Assembly: GCA_020091685.1 (NCBI GenBank)
Contig: CM034603.1
Location: forward strand, 22,004,595-22,068,594
Length of the DNA stretch: 64,000 nt
Source of the DNA: Lutjanus erythropterus
Taxonomy: Eukaryota > Chordata > Actinopteri > Lutjaniformes > Lutjanidae
Reading direction: 5' to 3'
Each line of letters begins with the position of its first letter. Position 1 is the stretch's first letter. The notes beneath the pieces are model-generated. The model was not told where the DNA came from, did no database searches, and worked only from the letters and a program-made list of their open reading frames with translations. The position numbers were made by a program, and so were the translations under genes. This document shows, piece by piece, positions 55,936 to 64,000 of the stretch.

Positions 55936-56095
55936 TTAATTTTTAATGACGAAGATGAAATTCAGCCAGAACTCGAGCAGTTGAGGCCTCTGTGCTGTTT
56001 GTGTAATTCACAAACTGACCTCCGGGTGGCATCCCTTCGCTCCTGCTGCACACAGCCTCTCTTCTACACTGACCCTGCCTGCTTTTAGCAGCTGG

Positions 56096-56109
56096 GTTCC
56101 CATGGCAAC
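56096..56109. promoter_or_regulatory. RFX X-box in the large gnal intron
   Basis: GTTCCCATGGCAAC differs at one position from the palindromic X-box GTTGCCATGGCAAC bound by RFX factors, which drive cilium-related genes. It lies in a repeat-free, less AT-rich stretch (55960-56220). Golf acts in olfactory cilia, so a link is plausible but inferred. Confidence 0.5.
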
Positions 56110-57822
56110 CCCAGTCGGTCCATACCACTCCTCTCCCTCTCTCTTTTCTCTCTCTATCCCCCCCGTCTCTTCCTAAGCCAAGCCACTCTTGTATCCTTCC
56201 TTTCCCAGACTCTCCCATACATCAACACAAAGCAGAACCATGCTCTGTGCTAGCCTTCTACATTGTATGTGTGTTACTGATTGTGTATGTGAGTGTGTGT
56301 GTCTTTTGTGGGAGGGCACAGCAAATTTAGGCTTATGAAGACAGATTATTTTAGAGTGCCACCATCTCAAGTGCACAACCAAAAATAAGTCACATTTTCA
56401 GTTAAGGGGAGGAATGTAGTGTATTGTGTAGTATGTGAAGATGAGACACAAAGTTACAGAGTTCTGTAACAATCTGACACATGCAGATGACAAACTAGAA
56501 AGACGGGGTTATATGAGTTGAGAGCTGAACGGTGGGGACAACTGATAAGGATGTTAAGGATGCTACAAGTCACGGAGCAGTCAATAGGAGTCCCGTGAGA
56601 CGGGCCTGGCTATGGTAAGACACACTGAGAAATGACACTTTATTGCCAAGTGGTGACTGCAAACTGTGGTGATGTTGTGACGGCTTCATAACAACCCTCC
56701 ATGGAGAAAGCAATGCACCCAACACCCTCACAGTGACTTATACACACTGGGATGCAGCTAGGGTAGTTTCTTCTGTCAGTTGTGTTATAGCAGCAGATCA
56801 GGGGAAATGGATTTGGAGTGATTTGATGTGTTGGTGATTAGTGGGATATCTGCACAGAGTAATGAGTGTACAATGTCATTACTTTGCCAATGAACCAGTG
56901 AGAACAGCAGGGTCAGGGGATTTACACAGGTACTGCAGATTATTCAAGTTATTCCTTGTAAAAAACAAAACAAAAAACAAAACAAACAAAAACAAAACAC
57001 TAACCTTGATCAATTTGATATTTAGTTAAATTAGACCCAAAACGAATAAAATCCATGGATATACCGCTCTCCATCACTTCCCTTCACTTGTCCACATGTC
57101 AAATGCATCAACATTTTCCACCTTTGTTGTGGCTGATGTTCCTTTCAACTCAAAATCAGGTCATCCCTACTTTCTTAATAATACTGGACCAGAACTAGCA
57201 CACCAAATACTGTCTGGAGATGAAGGCAGTATGAGAGCTGTGTGTAAGTAAAATGTGAGAAGAATCCAATGACAGTACAATTTGCAGCACAGCTGTTAAA
57301 ATAACCTCCATTTTAAAATACCACACTATTGACAAGCTAACCACAGGAGATGGCAAGCAACCACAAAATATGTTATGTTCATGTTTTTTCTTTTTCTTGT
57401 ATCACACTTCAGTGCATATTAAATAAAAGAATCAGAAAAAGTGACAAGCAATATGAAGGCCAGTAATGGTACAAACAAGGATGGATCAATCCCACCTGTG
57501 ACCTGACTTCAAACTTGAAGCTGCAAGTTTCACTATGTTTTATGTTCTTTTAACGTTTATTTTGTAGATTAACTTGTTGAACTTAGCATACTGTGTGGCT
57601 AATGTGGCTAGCAGGCCAGCGTGATGTTGTAATATTCAGGGAGAGTCAGAAGAAACTGTGTCAACATTAAGCCTCATTTGAAGCCAATTAAATAATGAGT
57701 AGTAGGTCAGATGCTGATAACTGTTTTGTCATGTTGCTGTTGGTGGAACTTTATACTCCACTTCAAACTTTAGCTCAGTTAGCGTTAGCTTTATTATTAT
57801 GTGGGAGCACATTACACTGCAC

Positions 57823-57826
<4 letters not shown>

Positions 57827-57864
<38 letters not shown>
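57827..57864. repeat. (GT)n microsatellite
   Basis: About 19 GT units. Confidence 0.9.
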
Positions 57865-57865
<1 letters not shown>

Positions 57866-58244
57866 GCCACTTTACATGAATTTACCTGCTAGACATGCTG
57901 TGAAGCTAACAATATAGCTACATGGGATAAAGAAATGGTCAAAGAGCAGGAATTAATTTGCAGCATCGGATAACTATGACTCGCACCCAGCAGCTAGGTT
58001 GCTCAGACCATAAAGTTGTCCACTTGGCACTACGCGCTAATGAGCTGACTTAAATTACTGCAGGGGAAATACCTTCATCGTGACAACCCTAACAGGTGCT
58101 ATGAATTTCCTATGTTAGCAAAATGCTAGTGAAATCCAATGAAAACACAATTAGCATTAACATCTTCTAATTCAAGACAGAGCTGTATGTCTTTGAATGC
58201 ACAGGGTGACAACAAGTTTATGTGCTGCTGGTTTCTATATTTTA

Positions 58245-58490
58245 CAGTCCACATTTAATATGCTCAAACTCAGAAAAAAAGTTTCCATGATTTCATTACC
58301 AACTGATCAATCTGACAATTACTTTATCATGTGGGCTATAAATTGTCAGAAAATCATGAAAAATAACCTCAATTTCCAAACACTCAAGGACATCAAATTC
58401 CTTGTTTTATCTCATGACCACTACTCAAAAACCCTAATCTATTTAGTTGCAGATCAACAAATTGAATAATTGATTTGTTTTCACTCAAGT
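58245..58490 (+). repeat. Dispersed repeat D, diverged copy
   Basis: ATCATGTGGGCTATAAATTGTCAG, AAATCATGAAAAATAACC, ACATCAAATTCCTTG, CTATTTAGTTGCAG keep the order of the D family with many substitutions. Confidence 0.45.
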
Positions 58491-59611
58491 TTCTGGTGTT
58501 TATGCTCCAGCAGACACAGAAAGACAAATTAACAAGTAACACTGACAAAGGAACATGTAAAATTATGCCTTTGTTCAACTTGTAGCTACTGTAAAAACAT
58601 ATCTGGTGTGGACTGGGATTAAATTTCAAAATAAATATTGCTTGAGAGTACCAAGAACCACAACTGCATGCAAAGAGGAACTGGATGTTGCCCTGACATG
58701 GCATGTTCTTTTGTCAGGACACGTTAAGATGGGGTTCTTATCTGTCTTATCAGTACTGAGAAGCTGCAGAATGTCAGGTTAAGAATACCTACAACAATAA
58801 ATCATCCAACCAAACCGCCGAAGCGTGGCTTGTGCTGGAGCCAAATGTTTACTTAAGTTAGCCTATGAGCTACCTCCTCCAGCCTGGCCTGATGAAACAG
58901 CCAACAGCTCAAACTGTCTAGGCAAACAAACTGCTGTGACAGAAAAATATAAAAGCTTTCTAAAAATAGCTCTGTGCCCCCTTCTGACCACATTCCACAG
59001 GAGGTGAAAGTTGAGGCTTGTTTAACTAGTGGCCGAGGTGGAGGGAGACCTTTTGCCTGGGTGTGGCTGGACACCGCTAACTGCTAGCCTTACTGCTAGC
59101 TGGGCCTACAGGCTCAGACATAACCTGAACTACAGTACACAGAGCAGGCCTGTGCTGAGAGCTTGAAAGCCCCATGTGATACAAAACATGCTAATGTCAA
59201 TGCTAAACACACGTGGTCATGTGCTTTTTGATGGATTTTGCATGGCTCCAAGTCGGCTGCTGCTTGCTGTGATAGGCCAGCTTGGCAGCAACAGGGAGAC
59301 AGTGTGGAGCTAGGAGCCCCTGTCATGATTAGACAGCAAAATGTCTCCTTGCGTGTCAAACCGTGCTTTGATCAATTCAGCTCCCCCCTCTGTCTCTAGC
59401 AGTGGCAGGAATGGTTTAGGTGTGTGTGTGTGTGTGTGGTAGGGGGAGATAGAGCAAGCAGAAAAGCATATGGGTGCATTCATACACTCGCGATGATTTG
59501 TTTTATGTCGGGGCATTAACAGAAGAGAAGGTATGGCTGGGCAGTGCATAGTCGGCTCTCACACACACTCACACACACACAAAACCAACACAGAGGCGTT
59601 TTGTGTCTCAC

Positions 59612-59990
59612 CTTCTGCTACTGACCTTCCCTTTGTTTACAGCGCATTGCCGGGATACTCCCTTTGATTCGGCTGCGCACACGTGACCCTCCGCCAGTTT
59701 CTGCTCTGCAGTACTGCTGCTAAAAATAGCCTCAGCTTGCCCTGGCTCCACAGCTAGTTTACATAAGCTCTAAGGGGGGTGGGGGTGGAAGGGGAGGGGG
59801 AGAAAAGGGAGCGACAGAGGGGGAGAAAGAGGAGGGGGGAGCCTCAGTGAAGAGAGTGAGAGAGCGGGGAGAGAGAAGGAGGAGGAGGAGGAGGAGGAGC
59901 GGGGTCTATGGACGACCATTCCACAATCTCTGAGCAGGGAACCTGCAGCGCCACTGCTGTCCTCCAGCAGTCTGTGCCTTTCCACTCCTG
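59612..59990 (-). promoter_or_regulatory. GC-rich block: possible internal promoter / first exon of gnal
   Basis: On the minus strand a good donor CAGAAG|GTGAGA ends at 59612. Upstream of it lie a CACGTG E-box (59680-59685) and a perfect MEF2 site CTAAAAATAG (59720-59729), followed by polypurine and G-run blocks (59773-59800, 59877-59898). The block is much more GC-rich than the surrounding intron. No long ATG frame leads into the donor, so any exon would be non-coding or give a truncated G alpha. Hypothesis only. Confidence 0.25.
59773..59800 (+). other. G-quadruplex-type G-run cluster
   Basis: Four runs of four to six G with loops of 1-5 bases: GGGGGG, GGGGG, GGGG, GGGGG. Confidence 0.6.
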
Positions 59991-60001
59991 GTCAACAGCA
60001 G

Positions 60002-60049
60002 GGTGTGTGTGTGTGTGTGTGAGAGAGAGTGAGAGAGAGAGAGAGAAAG

Positions 60050-60095
<46 letters not shown>
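60002..60095. repeat. Compound (GT)n-(GA)n-(GT)n microsatellite
   Basis: GT tract, then GAGAGAGAG, then a long GT tract. Confidence 0.95.
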
Positions 60096-60097
<2 letters not shown>

Positions 60098-60439
60098 TCA
60101 GCACACAGTAACAGACTCGCAGATATCCGCCATTCACCAGCCTCGCTCTGTGTCTCTGTCTGTCCTTTAAAATGGACGCACATTTTTAACCCAAAAATAA
60201 AAATCTATTTATAGATACGATTCCCGTTCTTTAAGTGGAACATAAATTCCATTTTTTTTCTCTGTAGCACTACTCATATAAAAGATAAGAGAGACAAAGC
60301 TAGCAATTAACACAAACCTACAAACAATTTAAGCATGAAACAATTCTACAAAAACTGACATGAAAGTTACTCACCGTGTTCACAGGAAAGAAGACTAGTG
60401 GTGATTCATGTTAGCTTTTCATACATCTTGATACAGATT

Positions 60440-61575
60440 TTAGTAGGGGTGGAAGTACCAAATTACAACTACTCAAATAAGTTTACTTTTTGGGGTATTT
60501 GTACATTCATGAGTAGTCTTTAAAGTCTGTAGTTTTACTCTTACTGAAGTATGCTTAAATCTAAGTGATCTAATTACCTATTTTTGTAATCATTATCAAC
60601 AACCAAACAATTTTTAGCCAGTCAGGCTAAATGGCCCCTTGAAAATCACAATATATGGATGAAAAAACAAAACTCTGCAGCAAGCACATGTTTGGAGAGG
60701 AGACCAGTGACCAGAACAACAGGAGCTGAAAGTAATTTATACCATTTTTACACTAAACTTAGCACATATGTACAGGTTTTATAAACCCGCTTAAACTTGG
60801 TGGCTGACCCTTTTCCCATCAGCAGAAGACAAGATTTTTTCTAATGAGTGCTGAGACTCAGCTCATGTGTGTGCAGGAGAACAGTTTTTAAAAGTTTCTG
60901 TGTTCAAATCCTTTGTAGCTTCTAACTGAATCTCTATGGCCTGAAGTTTAGGTTTTCTCCTATGTTGTTTCAGGTATCTGCTTTGTTTTACTGTTTCATG
61001 TTCACTTTCAGCTGATACCAGTTTCCTGATCCTGCTCCTTCATAATAAAAGCTTTTAGAAAACAAAATACAGAGTGACTTTTATTGTGAAGAATTTACAG
61101 GAAAAATGTTCATCCACCGTTCAGACACTCAAATTAAGATGAGTGCTTCATCAACAAACTACACACCTTCAAGCAGTTGCAAACTCCGCAGTGCTAAGCT
61201 GATGAGCTGAGTCAAACCAAGTCAATGCAATCAGCACATTTGTATGAAAAGAGAGCAAAAGAGGGGACAAGCCTGCTTTGGCTCTGCCGAAAAGGGGCAC
61301 AAATATCACGTCTACATGGGTGTGATGTTTACATCACTGCTGATTGGAGCTAAAGCTGATAAATACCCTCAACCACTGCAGAATCATTTTACCTATTGAT
61401 AATGCACTAAACTTTAAGAGTAAACAAGTTACTGCTGAGAAGTTTTTGAGAAGAATACTTCGTACTTTAAGTTTTTTTTTTTTTCAAACAACAGTAGTTT
61501 TACTTGTTGAGCAATATTTCAGCAATGTTTGTAACAGTACTTGTACTTGATTACAGATTTTCAGCACTCTTTGCC
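60440..61575. repeat. Probable dispersed element with AAGTAC/ACTTGTACTT words
   Basis: Starts AGGGGTGGAAGTACC and ends near CAGTACTTGTACTTGATTACAG. The flanks are rich in AGTA/TACT words and the middle is unassigned. Similar words occur at 6715-6830. Boundaries and unity are uncertain. Confidence 0.35.
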
Positions 61576-62305
61576 CCCACTGGATTTGAGATATACTGTT
61601 CAAAATGTACATCTCATTCTGTGGAGCAGCGCTTGGCTTTCAAATGTGATTCAAGTCATTGACTAAACTAAATACAGGCTGTCACAGCCTCTGGTCTCTA
61701 GAAACAAAATAAAAACACACTGGCAGTGTAGCTAATCTTGTGACATGTAGCATGCTATGCCGGGCAGCTTTAGGCTCTCTTAACTGTTTCCAAATGCCCA
61801 GGCAGGCTGAGAGCTTTCTAAACCCGACATCTACAACTTTAAACTTCCACAGCACTTTAAAACACTTAACTAATGGACAGAGAAAGCCATTAACAGTTAC
61901 AGTAACACTAAATCTCTCATCTCCTACTGTTAAACTTGAAGATGTTAAATGTTAAATGTCTGAAAAGGGGATTTACACACACATAGACACACTTTGGAAA
62001 CGGCTTCATATAGGGAACGACATGTGTTCTCATGTGTTCTGGAACATCCTCTCTGCTGTCGCTTTCTGGCCTCAAGAGAGGACTGAAGAGATAGACAGAG
62101 AGAGCATGAGGGATAGTGGGAGAGGGGGAGAGCGAGTCAGTCCCACAGGGGGCTCTAACAACCTTAAGGACAGTGGTTTGTGTAGATGGAGTCCCACTGA
62201 GCTTCCAGTGGATCAGATTTTACAGTTCAGCTCAAAACCACTCCTTCCTTTTCCTTAGAAATCATGCACACAAACAAACATCAACACACTCACAGATATA
62301 TTCAA

Positions 62306-62307
<2 letters not shown>
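61576..62307. other. gnal intron, nothing recognised
   Basis: Open frames of 71-105 codons at 61740-62433 run into the CA repeat and have no recognisable domain. Confidence 0.4.
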
Positions 62308-62341
<34 letters not shown>

Positions 62342-62349
62342 ACGCACAC

Positions 62350-62394
<45 letters not shown>
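62308..62394. repeat. (CA)n microsatellite
   Basis: About 86 bases of CA with short GTGCACG and AACA interruptions. Confidence 0.95.
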
Positions 62395-62396
<2 letters not shown>

Positions 62397-63204
62397 CCAT
62401 AGTGCCCTCTTTGATTATTCCTCAGTCAGCTGACAGCAGAGTCATCTGATTTTAGCAAAGCGACACAAAGGTTTTTGTTAATCTGGATTAAGGCCTTTCA
62501 TGATTTCTTTTATGAAGAAAGTATTTATTTACAATTGTGTAGTTATAATTGTGATTTCTAGTAAATATTTGTGATAACATAATTGATTCTTTTCTGTTAA
62601 AAAGGTTAAAAGCATGGACACAGCCTTTACTAGAAATAGATTTAACAAACTGAACTGAAACCATTTAGGCTATTTTTAAGAGTTTGTTTATTGAACAAGG
62701 CTAAATCTGTCAACAACTGAAACATTTTGGCATACCACAAATAGATATAAACAAATGCATTCAAAAGCACTTTTATAGATAAGAAACAGTTTTGATGGTT
62801 GAATCTGAAATCAGGATACATTTTTACTGACTTAGCTAGTTATGTGTTTTAATTTTACTTCTTTTTAGCATTTTTTTTTACTTTTTGGAGCAACTTGCTG
62901 CTACATCACCCATCATTTTTATTTTAGGACTAAAATTTTGTGACAACATATAAGAAAACAAAAAATATAAATGTATTATATTCACAGGAAATTGAAAACG
63001 AAGAAGACTCAAAGTCACAAAAACACTGTATACAAAATAAAGGACTAAAGTTTGTGATGCTTAATTTAAAATCGCACAAAATGAATGATTATTTATTTGT
63101 TCTTTCTTTTAGCTACTAAAAAGCCAATATTTCTAAATTTTCTCCTCAGCTCCATACCAGGCCACTACAGTCTCTCTCTGTTGTTTCATTGTTAAAAAGG
63201 AATT

Positions 63205-63450
63205 GAGTCTAGGGCAGCAACTAACTACTTTCATTCACATCATTTTCTTGATTAACTGATGAGTGGTTTGGCCAATAAAATGTCAGAAAATGGTGTTAAA
63301 TGTTTCCCAAGCCCGAGGAGACACCCTAAAGTGTCTTGTTTTGTCCACAATGCAAAGATATTCAGTTTACTATCATAGAGGACTAAAGAAACCACCATTA
63401 TTCACATTTGAGAGGCTGAAATCTGAGGATTTGGACATTTTTTCTTAAAA
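63205..63450 (+). repeat. Dispersed repeat D copy
   Basis: GGGCAGCAACTAACTACTTTC, TTGATTAACTGATGAG, AAAATGTCAGAAAATGGTG, TTCCCAAGCCCGAGGAGAC, TTGTTTTGTCCACAATGC, ATATTCAGTTTACTATCATAG. One of the best preserved copies. Confidence 0.75.
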
Positions 63451-63870
63451 ACAGCAACGGAGTCTTCTGCTTGCCTATCAAATTAACATGATTGACCCTA
63501 CAGACCCTAACATGCTCTCAGCTCTATGCTTTTCAGATGCATAAATTCAAATTGTGAGTTTAGATTTTGTTCTCAATCTATAGGAACCCTGACAAGAAAA
63601 ATACAGTCCCTACAGTTTCAAATGCTGTTCTGGCTGCAGTGAGACAAACATCCCACTGAAAAAAAAACTTAAACATTAAAAGCAACCTGATAAACAATCT
63701 CAAAAAAGGTACTACACAGATGCGTTCAGACATGTAAGAAGAGCCCAGACCCTGCCACCATCAGCCTAATCCCTTGGTGTTTTTACTGTGTACATGAAAC
63801 CAGCTAAAACATGAAGAAATGAAGCAACTTATTGGTGACAGAAAAAAGCAGCAGTGACATGCAGCCTGTG

Positions 63871-64000
63871 TATAAATATCGCTCTCTCGGGCCCTTCCGT
63901 GAACAGAAGAGGCTCCTTATTGAGGAGAGTCACTGTTTGCGAAGCGTAGCCCCTCTGTTTCTGTAGGCCCTTCAGGGGCCGGGGCTGGCTGACAATGCCA
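63871..64000 (+). promoter_or_regulatory. TATA-like box before a GC-rich window edge
   Basis: TATAAATA at 63871-63878 is followed by a GC-rich stretch running to the end (TCTCGGGCCC, GGGGCCGGGGCTGGC). It could be a plus-strand promoter or an exon of a gene continuing outside. The minus-strand translation has a stop and does not match G alpha. Unassigned. Confidence 0.25.

Larger units (their letters stand above)
44797..64000 (-). other. gnal: gnal intron of at least 19.2 kb
   Basis: The exon at 44742-44796 begins with the last base of a Tyr codon, so an exon ending in TA must precede it. I searched by eye for the expected SNEYQLIDCAQ exon and the P-loop exon on the minus strand and did not find them. 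The interval holds repeats, microsatellites and the sites listed separately. Stretches not listed (45670-49490, 50300-53130, 54400-55670, 56230-57820, 58500-59590) show no recognisable gene. Confidence 0.6.

Overview
The window looks like nuclear DNA from a bony fish, probably a percomorph-type teleost. The coding parts are vertebrate genes split by GT-AG introns. The rest is AT-rich DNA with microsatellites (GT, GACA, ATG, AGC and GGA types) and many degraded non-autonomous transposons of kinds common in teleost genomes. The species call is inference. Three protein genes can be read exon by exon, and in all three the reading frame is kept across every splice junction.

Layout. (1) 1-6010: intergenic DNA with transposon remnants, one GT microsatellite, and a composite nuclear-receptor-type motif at 2552-2573. 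(2) 6079-11434, plus strand: complete cathepsin Z (ctsz), six exons, 305 aa, lysosomal cysteine carboxypeptidase. (3) 11.4-17.3 kb: intergenic, with a long foldback element at 12.0-12.7 kb. (4) 17653-32155, plus strand: complete metallophosphoesterase 1 (mppe1/PGAP5), nine coding exons, 394 aa, a GPI-anchor remodelling enzyme of the early secretory pathway. Intron 2 holds a degenerate array of repeat units with a tRNA-derived SINE nested in it. Introns 3 and 4 hold a foldback element and a local duplication. (5) 32.2-35.7 kb: mppe1 3' UTR, then a transposon-rich spacer between two tail-to-tail genes. (6) 35.7-44.8 kb, minus strand: probable 3' UTR and the last seven coding exons (218 aa) of a stimulatory G-protein alpha subunit, best called gnal (G-alpha-olf). 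Its earlier exons are not in the window. (7) 44.8-64.0 kb: a single gnal intron of at least 19.2 kb, with transposons, microsatellites, a near-perfect RFX X-box and a GC-rich block that could be an internal promoter.

The genes do not form a pathway. Their interest is synteny. In human, MPPE1 lies next to GNAL on 18p11, while CTSZ lies near the paralogous GNAS on 20q13. Here ctsz, mppe1 and a Gs-class alpha gene sit together in 45 kb, as expected if this were close to the order before the two G-alpha genes separated. I saw no prokaryotic-type system, CRISPR array, rRNA, complete tRNA gene or intact transposase.
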